A stretch of DNA of 9,174 bases from Acidobacterium sp. (GTDB lineage: Bacteria > Acidobacteriota > Terriglobia > Terriglobales > Acidobacteriaceae), in NCBI GenBank assembly GCA_003152595.1, contig PMAM01000365.1:1-9174 (forward strand), written 5' to 3'. Positions 1-8,209 of the stretch are shown here, in pieces; the stretch's first letter is position 1, and every line of letters begins with the position of its first letter. The notes beneath the pieces are model-generated. The model searched no databases. It was not told the origin of the DNA and worked only from the letters and a program-made list of their open reading frames with translations. The position numbers were made by a program, and so were the translations under genes.

Positions 1-38
1 ACGTTAACAATCCGCACCCAGAATCGACTCAGTTTTCC

Positions 39-45
39 GAGGGGG
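39..45 (+). promoter_or_regulatory. Ribosome binding site of pstS
   Basis: The purine run GAGGGGG ends 5 bases before the GTG at 51, which is good Shine-Dalgarno spacing. An ATG at 47 in another frame lies only 1 base after the run and opens an unrelated 141-codon frame, so this site decides in favour of the GTG start. The remaining upstream bases (1-38) are too short to define a promoter; a single TTAACA at 4-9 resembles half of a Gram-positive PhoP box but has no partner. Confidence 0.7.
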
Positions 46-50
46 AATGC

Positions 51-1055
51 GTGAGAAAGAGTCTGATTCTGGCCACTGCGCTGGCGGTGTGCGCAGTGCC
101 GTGCATAGCACAACACATCACTGCGGCGGGAGCGACGTTCCCGTATCCGATTTATTCCAAGTGGTTCGGCGAGTATGCGCAGCAGCACCCTGGCGTCGAG
201 ATCAATTACCAGTCCATTGGCTCCGGCGGCGGCATCAGCCAGGTAACGAAGGGGACGGTGGATTTTGGGGCCAGCGACATGCCGATGACCGACGGAATGC
301 TGTCGCAGTCGAAGGTGAAACTGCTGCACATCCCGACCGTGCTGGGCGCGGTGGTTCCCGTGTACAACGTGCCGGGTGCGAGCAGCGATCTGAAGTTTGC
401 GCCGGATGTGCTGGCGGACATTTACCTGGGCAAGATCAGCAACTGGAACGATGCGCGCATCGCGAAGGATAACCCGGGGGTCAGTCTGCCGAACCAGGAA
501 ATCTACGTCGTCCATCGCTCCGATGGCAGCGGCACGACGTTCATCTTCACCGACTATCTCTCCAAGGTGAGCCCGGAATGGAAGGGCAGCGTGGGCGCGA
601 ACTCGGCGGTGGCGTGGCCCAAAGGGATTGGCGGCAAGGGCAATGAGGGCGTGGCTGGCCTCGTCCGCCAGATGCCGGGCGCCATCGGCTACGTCGAGCT
701 GATTTATGCCCTGCAGAACCACATCTCCTACGGCTATATCCGCAACGTGGCGGGAACGTGGCTCAAGGCGAGCATCGAGGGCGTGACGGACGCGGCGGCA
801 TCGGTGAAGGCCATGCCGGCCGATTTCCGCGTTTCGATCACGAATGCTCCGGGGAAGGACGCCTATCCGATCTCGAGCTTCACGTATCTGCTGATTCCCA
901 CAGCGCCGGGGGATGCGACGAAGCAAAAGGTGATTAAGGACTTCCTGAACTGGATGCTGGATCACGGCGAGAGCCAGGTCTCGACGCTGGACTACGCGCC
1001 GCTGCCGGCCAACGTCGCGGACAAGGTCCGGGCGGCGATCGCGAAACTGCCGTAA
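51..1055 (+). CDS. pstS: Phosphate ABC transporter substrate-binding protein PstS
   Basis: PstS is the extracytoplasmic receptor that binds inorganic phosphate and delivers it to the PstCA channel. The 334-residue product opens with a Sec signal peptide: basic RKS, a hydrophobic stretch at about residues 5-17, and probable cleavage after A20 (CIA/QH). No convincing lipobox precedes either cysteine, so a soluble periplasmic protein is likelier than a lipoprotein. By comparison with E. coli PstS, the phosphate ligands are present: T29-F30 in AGATFPYP, S58 in GSGGG, D76 in ASDMP, and R156 with S160-G161-T162 in HRSDGSGTT. Length and full motif set indicate an intact protein. The GTG start is chosen because of the ribosome binding site and because it gives the complete signal peptide. 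It is the first gene of pstSCAB-phoU, separated from pstC by a hairpin-containing gap. Family assignment is firm. Confidence 0.97.
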   Translation: MRKSLILATALAVCAVPCIAQHITAAGATFPYPIYSKWFGEYAQQHPGVEINYQSIGSGGGISQVTKGTVDFGASDMPMTDGMLSQSKVKLLHIPTVLGAVVPVYNVPGASSDLKFAPDVLADIYLGKISNWNDARIAKDNPGVSLPNQEIYVVHRSDGSGTTFIFTDYLSKVSPEWKGSVGANSAVAWPKGIGGKGNEGVAGLVRQMPGAIGYVELIYALQNHISYGYIRNVAGTWLKASIEGVTDAAASVKAMPADFRVSITNAPGKDAYPISSFTYLLIPTAPGDATKQKVIKDFLNWMLDHGESQVSTLDYAPLPANVADKVRAAIAKLP

Positions 1056-1093
1056 TCTCCCGGGGGTCCTCACGGATTGCAGGAGTCTGCTCG

Positions 1094-1124
1094 GAGGGGC
1101 GTATCGGATGATGCGCCCCTTTTC
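1094..1124 (+). terminator. Terminator-like hairpin between pstS and pstC
   Basis: A 7-bp stem AGGGGCG (1095-1101) pairs with CGCCCCT (1114-1120) around a 12-base loop, extendable by a G-T pair, and is followed at once by a short T run (1120-1123). This is the form of a weak intrinsic terminator: the T run is only four long and the loop is large. Lying 40 bases after the pstS stop, it could end part of the transcripts or protect the 3' end of pstS mRNA. Either would give more binding protein than channel subunits, a stoichiometry known for other binding-protein transporters. Function is inferred. Confidence 0.55.
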
Positions 1125-1246
1125 GATCCAAAACGGTCCCCAGGCACTCGCCCACGGTCAAAATCCCGAGCTGTGGGGTCTTTATTTCCTTGTTTTTCAT
1201 AGTGTTTAACGTGGCGTTCAAAATTGCGGGTTAGGGTAAACGAGTC
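1125..1246 (+). promoter_or_regulatory. AT-rich leader of pstC, possible secondary promoter or Pho-type site
   Basis: The part at about 1181-1225 is clearly richer in A+T than the surrounding coding DNA (for example TTTATTTCCTTGTTTTTCAT). It contains TTTAAC at 1205-1210 and GTTCAA at 1216-1221, 11 bases apart start to start, the repeat spacing of response-regulator boxes such as PhoB and PhoP sites. The match to any known consensus is poor, and no convincing -35/-10 pair was found. A five-base CCCCA/TGGGG inverted repeat (1138-1142 and 1174-1178) with a loop of about 30 bases is probably meaningless. The ribosome binding site for pstC is weak, at best AGGG at 1233-1236. No open frame here looks real. 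Confidence 0.25.
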
Positions 1247-2296
1247 GTGAGTCTGCGCATCCAGGAACCTCGCGCCCCCAAATCAGCTGACGCGGCTACG
1301 CCGGTGGATGGCCTGGTGCCAGTGGCTGTGCCTGCTCCTGCCTCGGGTGTCCGCGCCTTCCTGCAGGCCCGCGGCAGTTCGAGCATGGCGGATTCAACCT
1401 TTCGCTGGGTAATGCTGCTGTGCGCCCTCAGCATCTTCGCCATCGTTGGGCTGATTGCCGTCGAGCTGGTGGTGCATTCCCAGCTGACACTTGCCAGGTT
1501 CGGTCTGAAGTTCTTCGTGGGGAGCGCCTGGGATCCGGTCAACTCCAATTTTGGAGCGCTGCCTTTCGTCTACGGCACGCTGGTGTCTTCGGCGGTGGCG
1601 CTCGTCATCGCCGTCCCGCTCGCTGTTGGTGTGGCCGTCTTTCTCACGGAGATGTGCCCGAAAGCGCTGCGCGGGGGCTTGTCCTTCCTGACCGAACTGC
1701 TGGCCGCGATTCCCAGCGTGGTGTACGGATTGTGGGGCATCTTCGTCCTGGTACCGCTGCTGCGCGGCTATATCGATCCGGTGCTGATCAAAGTGCTGGG
1801 CTGGACCGGATTGTTCGTCAGGCCCGATTTCGGTATCGGCATGTTCGCGGCGGGCGTGATTCTGGCCATCATGATCCTGCCGATTATCTCCTCGCTGACG
1901 CGCGAAGTGATGACCGCCGTCCCGCACACGCAGCGGGAGGCCGTGCTGGCGCTGGGAGCGACGCGGTGGGAGATGATTCGCATGGGCGTGCTGCGCAACG
2001 CGCGCATCGGCATCGTCGGCTCCATCATTCTTGGTCTGGGGCGCGCGCTGGGCGAAACCATGGCCGTGGCGATGGTGATCGGCAGCAGCCCGACGATCTC
2101 AAAATCTCTGCTCGCGCCGGCTTCCACCATGGCCAGCGTGATCGCGAACGAGTTCGCGGAGGCCGCCGACGATACCTACCGCAGCGCGCTGATTGAAATC
2201 GGTCTCGCTCTGTTTATCGTGACCATCATTGTCAACATGCTTGCCCGGCTTCTGGTTTGGGCCGTAACCCGCGGCGCGCCCGCCAGGGTGAATTAG
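1247..2296 (+). CDS. pstC: Phosphate ABC transporter permease PstC
   Basis: PstC is one of the two inner-membrane channel subunits of the high-affinity phosphate importer and pairs with PstA. The 349-residue product has about six membrane segments, roughly at residues 54-76, 109-133, 148-172, 197-217, 253-280 and 316-340. The cytoplasmic EAA loop that docks on the ATPase is at about 231-265, beginning EAVLALGATRWEMIR and ending in a conserved GRALGETMAV. The first 50 or so residues are rich in alanine and proline with no membrane character, making the protein longer than the E. coli version (319). The GTG at 1247 has only a weak ribosome binding site. An internal ATG at 1385 (residue 47, MADSTFRW) would give a product of 303 residues but is not better preceded, so the start is uncertain. 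The reading frame is intact and ends 10 bases before pstA. Confidence 0.95.
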   Translation: MSLRIQEPRAPKSADAATPVDGLVPVAVPAPASGVRAFLQARGSSSMADSTFRWVMLLCALSIFAIVGLIAVELVVHSQLTLARFGLKFFVGSAWDPVNSNFGALPFVYGTLVSSAVALVIAVPLAVGVAVFLTEMCPKALRGGLSFLTELLAAIPSVVYGLWGIFVLVPLLRGYIDPVLIKVLGWTGLFVRPDFGIGMFAAGVILAIMILPIISSLTREVMTAVPHTQREAVLALGATRWEMIRMGVLRNARIGIVGSIILGLGRALGETMAVAMVIGSSPTISKSLLAPASTMASVIANEFAEAADDTYRSALIEIGLALFIVTIIVNMLARLLVWAVTRGAPARVN

Positions 2297-2300
2297 AGGA
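2295..2300 (+). promoter_or_regulatory. Ribosome binding site of pstA overlapping the pstC stop
   Basis: AGAGGA lies 6 bases before the pstA ATG and shares its first two bases with the TAG stop of pstC (2294-2296). Ribosomes finishing pstC therefore sit on the pstA initiation site, which suggests translational coupling of the two permease subunits. Confidence 0.7.
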
Positions 2301-2306
2301 CAAGCG

Positions 2307-3182
2307 ATGGCGACCCAATTCCAATCGAGCACCGCAAATCGCCGCTGGCGATGGTTTACCAATCACGCGGCCACGTGGCTGGCGGTCGGCAGTACGGTCC
2401 TGGTGGTCGCGCCGCTGGTCGCGATCTTCATGGACCTGGTGTACAAGGGCGCGAGCTCGCTGAACTGGAATTTCTTCACGAAATTGCCTGTGCCGCCTGG
2501 CGAGTCGGGCGGCGGCATGGCGAACGCCATTATCGGCTCGATTGTGGTGCTGGCGCTCGCCAGTCTGATGGGCATTCCGGTAGGCATTGCCGGCGGGATC
2601 TATCTCTCCGAGTTTGGACGCGGTACAAAGCTGTCGACGGTAGTCCGTTTTACGGCGGATATCCTGAACGGGGTCCCTTCGATCGTGATGGGCATTGCCA
2701 TCTACGGGCTGATCGTTGCGCCCACGAAAACCTTTTCGGCCTTCGCCGGAGGTGTGGTGCTGGGCATCATGATGGTGCCAACGGTTGCGCGAACGACCGA
2801 AGAAATGATGCTGATGGTGCCGCATTCCATTCGCGAGGCTGCGCTTGGCCTGGGCGTGCCCAACTGGCGATCCGTTCTCTCGATCACGCTGCGGACCGCG
2901 ATGCCGGGCGTGATCACCGGCTGCATGCTGGCCTTCGCGCGCGTCGCGGGTGAAACCGCTCCGCTGTTGTTCACGGCGCTGGGCAACGACTTCTGGAGCA
3001 CGAGTCTGAATCAGCCCATTGAGGCTCTCCCCCTGCAGATCTACACCTACGCGCTGGGACCCTACGACGAGTGGCATCGGCTGGCCTGGGCGGGCTCGCT
3101 GGTGCTGATCGTCCTGATCGTGGTTTCGGTTTCTCTGGTGCGATATGTCACCACGCGCGGCGTACTGAAAGGGGCAAATTAG
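2307..3182 (+). CDS. pstA: Phosphate ABC transporter permease PstA
   Basis: PstA is the second channel subunit of the phosphate importer. The 291-residue product has a short cytoplasmic N terminus and membrane segments at roughly 22-45, 71-100, 120-137, 144-162, 200-222 and 262-280. The ATPase-docking EAA loop starts at about residue 178 (EAALGLGVPNWRS) and runs into ARVAGETAPL, the PstA counterpart of the GRALGETMAV segment in PstC. Length matches the family (E. coli PstA is 296). The ATG start is supported by AGAGGA 6 bases upstream. It sits directly between pstC and pstB with almost no spacing, as expected for equimolar complex subunits made from one message. No frameshift or missing motif is visible. 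Confidence 0.96.
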   Translation: MATQFQSSTANRRWRWFTNHAATWLAVGSTVLVVAPLVAIFMDLVYKGASSLNWNFFTKLPVPPGESGGGMANAIIGSIVVLALASLMGIPVGIAGGIYLSEFGRGTKLSTVVRFTADILNGVPSIVMGIAIYGLIVAPTKTFSAFAGGVVLGIMMVPTVARTTEEMMLMVPHSIREAALGLGVPNWRSVLSITLRTAMPGVITGCMLAFARVAGETAPLLFTALGNDFWSTSLNQPIEALPLQIYTYALGPYDEWHRLAWAGSLVLIVLIVVSVSLVRYVTTRGVLKGAN

Positions 3183-3184
3183 GC

Positions 3185-3943
3185 ATGGGCGTCGGCATTG
3201 AGGTCAACGGCCTGAACGCGTGGTACGGAACCAATCACACGCTGCAGGACATCACGCTGCACATCCCTGCGAATGAAGCGACCGCCCTGATCGGACCTTC
3301 GGGCTGCGGCAAATCGACCTTTGTGCGCTGCCTGAACCGGATGCATGAGACCAACCCCATCGCCAAAGTCACGGGTGAAGTGAAGATCGGCGGCCAGGAT
3401 ATCTACAGCGAGACTTCAGCCGTGGAAGTGCGGCGGCGCATCGGGATGGTGTTCCAGCGGCCGAACCCGTTTCCGACGATGTCGATCTACGACAATGTCG
3501 CGTCGGGCCTGAAACTGAATGGTTTCCGCAACCGGCGGGTTCTGGATGAAACGGTGGAGCGATCGCTGAAACACGCCGCCCTTTGGGATGAGGTCAGGGA
3601 CGACCTGAAGAAAAAGTCCGGCGCCAGCCTCTCCGGCGGCCAGCAACAGCGTTTGTGTATTGCGCGCGCGCTGGCGGTCGATCCCGAGGTGCTGCTGATG
3701 GACGAGCCGGCTTCCGCGCTCGATCCCGTCTCGACGGCCAAGATCGAGGACCTGATCTTTCAGCTGAAGTCGCAATACACCATCGTGATCGTGACGCACA
3801 ACATGCAGCAGGCGGCGCGCGTGGCGGAGCGAACAGGGTTCTTCCTGAACGGCAAACTTATCGAATTCGATTCGACGCATAAAATATTTACGAACCCCAG
3901 CGACAAGCGGACGGAAGATTACATCACGGGCAGGTTTGGATAA
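3185..3943 (+). CDS. pstB: Phosphate ABC transporter ATP-binding protein PstB
   Basis: PstB is the cytoplasmic ATPase that powers phosphate import through PstCA. The 252-residue product has every ABC ATPase motif: Walker A GPSGCGKS (37-44), Q-loop Q91 in VFQRPNPFP, signature LSGGQQQRL (149-157), Walker B VLLMDEP (169-175), D-loop SALD (177-180) and switch histidine H205. The NPFPTMSIYDNV segment is typical of PstB rather than of other ABC ATPases. The ATG at 3185 is chosen: it starts just before the first beta strand (IEVNGLNAWYG), lies 2 bases after the pstA stop, and has AAAGGGG at 3168-3174. An upstream in-frame start at 3071 would put 38 extra residues inside pstA coding sequence and is unlikely. 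The TAA stop overlaps the phoU ATG by one base. Confidence 0.97.
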   Translation: MGVGIEVNGLNAWYGTNHTLQDITLHIPANEATALIGPSGCGKSTFVRCLNRMHETNPIAKVTGEVKIGGQDIYSETSAVEVRRRIGMVFQRPNPFPTMSIYDNVASGLKLNGFRNRRVLDETVERSLKHAALWDEVRDDLKKKSGASLSGGQQQRLCIARALAVDPEVLLMDEPASALDPVSTAKIEDLIFQLKSQYTIVIVTHNMQQAARVAERTGFFLNGKLIEFDSTHKIFTNPSDKRTEDYITGRFG

Positions 3944-4647
3944 TGGCGCGCATCCGGTTTCAGCAAAACCTGGACGATCTGAAGGAGAGGCTGCTGGTGA
4001 TGGCCGGCATGGCCGAGCAGTCGATTCAGCGCGCGGTGGAGGCCTACCGGGTGCGCGATCTGTCCATCTGCGACCTGGTCGATCGCGGCGAGATGGCGAT
4101 CAATCGGCTGGAGCGGGAGATCGACCAGATGGCTCTGGATCTGCTGGCCATGGAGCAGCCGATGGCCATCGATCTGCGCTTTATTCTCTCGGTGATCAAA
4201 ATCAATGCTGATGTGGAACGGGTCGGCGATTCAGCCCGCGTGATCAGCGATCGGGTGCGCGACCTGCAGGCCTTTCCGGCGGCGGAGATGCCGATTGACA
4301 TTCCGCGCATTGCCAACCTGGCGAGCGGCATGGTGCGTAAGGCCCTTCAGGCGTTTATCGAGGGCGACGCGGATATGGCGGAAGCCGTGCTGAAGATGGA
4401 CGACAGCGTTGACAAACTGAACGGCGCGGCGCATTACACGCTGCTGAATCTGATGAAGAGCGAACCGGGTGTGGCTCCGCAGGCGCTGAATGCGCTGATG
4501 ATCTCGCGTGCCCTGGAGCGCGTCGCGGACCACGCGACGAACATCGCCGAGGACGTCATCTTCTGGGTGCGCGGCGCGGATGTGCGCCACAACGTCGGCA
4601 CGACGACGGGGAACAATCAGCGTCCGGGCGTCGCCAGCCGGCAGTAG
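3943..4647 (+). CDS. phoU: Phosphate signalling protein PhoU
   Basis: PhoU is a cytoplasmic all-helical regulator that, in studied bacteria, interacts with PstB and a PhoR-type kinase to shut the Pho response off when phosphate is plentiful, and limits Pst uptake. The 234-residue product has the two PhoU repeats. Metal-site ExxxD motifs are visible as E92-D96 (DVERVGDSA) and E192-D196 (LERVADHATN), and the conserved AIDLRFILSVIKINAD stretch precedes the first. Length fits the family (E. coli PhoU is 241). Its ATG shares a base with the pstB stop (TAATG), so translation is probably coupled. The last 20 or so residues are polar and probably disordered. The partner kinase and response regulator are not in this window. 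The gene ends 4 bases from the stop of the opposing addA. Confidence 0.96.
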   Translation: MARIRFQQNLDDLKERLLVMAGMAEQSIQRAVEAYRVRDLSICDLVDRGEMAINRLEREIDQMALDLLAMEQPMAIDLRFILSVIKINADVERVGDSARVISDRVRDLQAFPAAEMPIDIPRIANLASGMVRKALQAFIEGDADMAEAVLKMDDSVDKLNGAAHYTLLNLMKSEPGVAPQALNALMISRALERVADHATNIAEDVIFWVRGADVRHNVGTTTGNNQRPGVASRQ

Positions 4648-4651
4648 ACCT

Positions 4652-7600
4652 TCACGCGGTGTCCGGATCCCACCAGTCCAGCGCAGGAATCGCGGTGTAA
4701 TAAAGGCCGACGCGGAATTTCGTTGCAGGCCCGTGCAGGGCGCGCAGGGCGCGCGTGTACGCGAGCAACTGAGGCGCGTATTGTGCGCGCTCCGAGGCGA
4801 GCAGCAAAGGACTGACTGCAGCTTCCGCCGTCTTGTAATCGATCACCCACAAAAAGTCCGCGCTGGAAGAATCGAGCGGCGCCGGGCCGGCGCGAAAGAC
4901 GCGGTCCGCCCGCAGCGTGCGCAAACTTGTTGCCCGAGGATCTGAACCGGCCAGGAACCCGGTCCACGACGCCTCGGACTGCGCTTCGAGATGATTTTCG
5001 ACGATCCACCGCCAAATGGGATCCGCAGCGCATGCGAGAAGCATTTTCGTCACCGTGTCGGTTACATTTTTCAGCAAATCGCCGGTCAGGGCGGCGGTGC
5101 GAAGCAGCGAACCGATGCGCGCGCGCAGCTCCGCCGTGTCGATCCTCGCCAGCTCGGGGCCCAGGCGCTCAAGGAACGTGTGCACAGCAGAGCCAATCAG
5201 GCGCGACTCCCGCGAGCCCTCGCGGCGCTGAAACTCGGGCGCATCGGGATCGGCGATGGAAAATGAGCCAGTAACCGTTACATTCTCCGCCAAAGCCGCA
5301 GGCTCGGCAGCCAGCGGGAGACGCCGCAGGATCAGGCGCGGAGATTCCGCCACAGCAGCCATCTCGGGAACCTCGCCCGATGACGGAAAGGCGATAACGC
5401 GGGATGGGGCCGCGCCAGGCTGCGGTTGTCGCACCGCGCTCTCAAACGTTGCCCGCAGAGCAGGCCACGCCGTGGCGAGCAGGCTGTCCTGGCTCTGGGC
5501 GCGGACACCCGTGGAAGAAGCGACGGCCGTGCCAAGGAGATGCAGCTCGCGCCGTGCCCGCGTACTGGCGACGTAAAGCAGGCGCTTGCGCTCCTCGTCA
5601 AAACGGATTTGCCGCTGTTTGCGCACCCACTTATACAGCGGCTCAGTATCTTCACCATGCAGGCCGATCGGCGCGACCAGAAATTCGTTTTCCGCGGTCC
5701 ACGGGTTGATGCGCTCCAGCGAGCAGACCATCGGATTGGAGTCACCGGATGAACGGCGGTCCAGCCCCGGGACGATGACCACGTCGAAGCCCAGGCCCTT
5801 GGCCTTGTGAATCGTCATCAGCTGGATGCCCGCGCGCTCGCTCACCCCGGGATCCGGTTGCGCAAACAGCCGATCGAACTCGGCGTCGAAGCTTGCGGTT
5901 GAAGGTGCCAGGCCGTCGGCGGTCACCGCGTCCAACAGCGAGAAGAAAACCTGAGCATTCTCGTAAGCCGCCGCGTCGATACACGCGGGGCCGCCCAGCG
6001 TGCGCCAGGTGCGTTCGATCCACGAAGCGAACGAAGGCGACTCGGACTGCCGCCAGCGCAGATCCAGCGCACGGCGCAGAATCTCGGTTGTGCGGGCGAG
6101 CCGCTGCCGGCCGTCGTCGGAAAGCAGATGGCCGCGAAGTTCGATCAGTTCAAGGATGGAGCGATTCCGGAAGGCGGGATCGTCGGAACCCGTGAGGAGG
6201 TGCAGGTCCGCGAGCGTGAGGCCGCACCAGGGCGCGCGCAGCACGGAAAGCCACGCGATGCGATCCATCGGATGCAGCAGCGCGTGCGTCAGAGCGCGCA
6301 GGTCGAGAAGCTCCTGGCGCTCTGAAAGGTGCTCGATTTCGACGGCGCGAAATGGAACGCCCCGCTCCCGGAGAAGAGGAACGATCTGCGCAAGATGGCT
6401 GCGTGCGCGAACCAGGATAGCAACACGATATTCATCGCCGCTGTCGCGGGCGTGCCGGATGTGGGGAAGATGCTGTTCGACGATGCCCAGAACAACCTCG
6501 GCCTCCTCGCGCTGAGCCGCACCGAAATCGGCCAGCGTTGGGCTGCGATCGGCGCTGCCGACGATCTGCGAGTGAATGTGTACCGAGCCCTGCGATGGAT
6601 TCAAAGTAGCGAAGGCCGTCGCGCGTGCGAACGGAACAGACGCCGAACCGGGCGGCGCGTCCTCCGCGCAAATCAAATCGAAGATGCCGTTGAGAGGGCC
6701 AGTGAGCCCGGCGTGCGAGCGGAAATTGACGGAAAGCTGCACCGGGCGGCAGCGGAGCCGACCGGGCTCGGTGCCGATGCCGCGTTCGCGCACCTGCGTG
6801 AACAATTCCACTTCGGCCTGGCGAAACATGTAGATCGACTGCATCGGATCGCCGACCAGAAAGACGGTGCGGCCCTCGCCCGGATCCCACGCGGCCAGCA
6901 GCGCGGAGACGAGTTCGTGCTGCCGGCGCGAAGTGTCCTGGAATTCGTCGACGAGCAGATGGCGAATGTTGCCGGCGATATCCAGCACCCGCTCCGGTGA
7001 GCGCTGCAGCACATCGATCGCGGCCAGCGATAACTCGGTGAAATCCACCTGATTGTGCTCGGCGAAGACGACCTTCAGTTCTGCAACCGCCTGGCGCAGA
7101 ACCGTGAACACATTGCGCAGTGTCGTCCATTGCTCCTCGCTGTAGTTTGCCGGCGGCATGCGGCGAATCGCGCAGAGTGCATCGAGCAGGTTCGGCGTGT
7201 GCTGCAGCCACAGCAGCAACTCCTCCATCGCCCGCTTCCGCTCCTTCGCCTCGCGCCCTTTTGGGGGAAACCCCTGAGTCACGTTGACTGACTTGCGCCA
7301 CTTTTTATCGGTCGTCAGCACAAAGTCGCACACCGCGTGCCAGTGCTGGAGGGGCATGGTGGCGGAGAGCGTCTCGACCTCCACCAGCAATGCGGCCTGC
7401 TCATTGCCATGGCTTGCCGCGTACGCAGCCAGTTCCAGAAGCTGCCGTTCAACCGCAGGCTGGCCGGTCAGCAGACGGTGCGCGTCGGCGAGCACGCGCC
7501 GATTCTCGCGATGAAACGGCTTCTCGAGCTCGCTGCGAAGTGTCTCCCAGTCCGCTTCGCTCATCGTTGTTGTGCTGGAGAGTGGAAAGGCCTTGACCCA

Positions 7601-8209
7601 CTGATCGCGCACCTTCAGCATCTCCGCGATCAGCGAGGCGCAGTCGGAGAGGCGATTGTCGCGTAGATCCAGCAGCTGTGCCAGCGCATCGCCGAGAGCA
7701 GCGTCGGGACCGCCAAGGCGTTCGAGCGTGCGGCGCGCAGCCAGCGCGTACAGCGGATCGGCTTCCTCCACCGGCTGGAAGTGTCCACCAAGGCGCGCCA
7801 GCAGCGGCCGATCGTGCGCGATGCGCAGGCACAGCGAGTCGATGGTTTCGATAGCAAGACGCTGCGGATGCTCGAAGAGGTTCCACCCGCGGCGCTCCGC
7901 GTTATCGACGGCAGCGCGGGCCAGCGCCATCCGCTCGAAATCGTCGGGGCCAAAGGCGCGCCGGCCGGCGGCCGCTTCAAGGTCGCGCAAAATGCGGGTG
8001 CGCATTTCGGCGGTCGCGGCGCGTGTAAAGGTGATCGCCAGGATCTCCTCGGGCTCGTCCACGGCGGCGAGCAGACGCATGTAGCGGCGCGTGAGCAGGT
8101 CCGTCTTCCCCGAACCCGCGGGCGCCTGCACGATGACCGAGTGGCGAATGTCGAGCGCCGCTTCGCGCGCGGCCGCATCGACCGGAGCTTCGGTGAGGAT
8201 CTCAGTCAT
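4652..8209 (-). CDS. addA: AddA-type double-strand-break repair helicase-nuclease (UvrD family)
   Basis: AddA is the helicase-nuclease subunit of the AddAB complex, which unwinds and resects broken DNA ends and prepares 3' single strands for RecA. The 1185-residue product shows superfamily 1A helicase motifs in order: Walker A APAGSGKT (29-36), motif Ia AITFTRAATAEMRTRI (58-73), Walker B DEFQDT (421-426), motif III GDPMQSIYMFR (453-463), motif IV NFRS (495-498), motif V TIHKAKGLGFD (around H801) and motif VI LLYVASTRARRE (around Y879). The C-terminal PD-(D/E)XK nuclease is complete: H1010 in GSAVHTFLERL, D1102 in RADRVF, D1124 and K1126 in VIDYKT, Q1147 and Y1151. The ATG at 8209 is chosen because GAGGAA lies 7 bases upstream and the first residues lead straight into the nucleotide-binding fold. 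The frame stays open to 8383, but that part overlaps addB. The motif wording recalls the proteobacterial AddA-like helicases from memory; a RecB is excluded by the AddB neighbour. Confidence 0.93.
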   Translation of the reverse strand: MTEILTEAPVDAAAREAALDIRHSVIVQAPAGSGKTDLLTRRYMRLLAAVDEPEEILAITFTRAATAEMRTRILRDLEAAAGRRAFGPDDFERMALARAAVDNAERRGWNLFEHPQRLAIETIDSLCLRIAHDRPLLARLGGHFQPVEEADPLYALAARRTLERLGGPDAALGDALAQLLDLRDNRLSDCASLIAEMLKVRDQWVKAFPLSSTTTMSEADWETLRSELEKPFHRENRRVLADAHRLLTGQPAVERQLLELAAYAASHGNEQAALLVEVETLSATMPLQHWHAVCDFVLTTDKKWRKSVNVTQGFPPKGREAKERKRAMEELLLWLQHTPNLLDALCAIRRMPPANYSEEQWTTLRNVFTVLRQAVAELKVVFAEHNQVDFTELSLAAIDVLQRSPERVLDIAGNIRHLLVDEFQDTSRRQHELVSALLAAWDPGEGRTVFLVGDPMQSIYMFRQAEVELFTQVRERGIGTEPGRLRCRPVQLSVNFRSHAGLTGPLNGIFDLICAEDAPPGSASVPFARATAFATLNPSQGSVHIHSQIVGSADRSPTLADFGAAQREEAEVVLGIVEQHLPHIRHARDSGDEYRVAILVRARSHLAQIVPLLRERGVPFRAVEIEHLSERQELLDLRALTHALLHPMDRIAWLSVLRAPWCGLTLADLHLLTGSDDPAFRNRSILELIELRGHLLSDDGRQRLARTTEILRRALDLRWRQSESPSFASWIERTWRTLGGPACIDAAAYENAQVFFSLLDAVTADGLAPSTASFDAEFDRLFAQPDPGVSERAGIQLMTIHKAKGLGFDVVIVPGLDRRSSGDSNPMVCSLERINPWTAENEFLVAPIGLHGEDTEPLYKWVRKQRQIRFDEERKRLLYVASTRARRELHLLGTAVASSTGVRAQSQDSLLATAWPALRATFESAVRQPQPGAAPSRVIAFPSSGEVPEMAAVAESPRLILRRLPLAAEPAALAENVTVTGSFSIADPDAPEFQRREGSRESRLIGSAVHTFLERLGPELARIDTAELRARIGSLLRTAALTGDLLKNVTDTVTKMLLACAADPIWRWIVENHLEAQSEASWTGFLAGSDPRATSLRTLRADRVFRAGPAPLDSSSADFLWVIDYKTAEAAVSPLLLASERAQYAPQLLAYTRALRALHGPATKFRVGLYYTAIPALDWWDPDTA

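Noticed and set aside
47..472. A 141-codon frame starting at ATG 47, four bases before the pstS start.
   Set aside because: It runs out of frame inside pstS, its product has no recognisable domain and is arginine-rich like other shadow frames, and the purine run is only 1 base from its ATG.
1138..1178. CCCCA/TGGGG inverted repeat in the pstS-pstC gap as a second terminator.
   Set aside because: Five base pairs around a loop of about 30 bases is not stable, and the following sequence is not a clean T run.
2232..3077. A 281-codon minus-strand frame opposite pstA.
   Set aside because: It is antisense to a clear PstA and its product is a low-complexity mix of R, H, Q and D typical of the complement of membrane-protein codons in GC-rich DNA.
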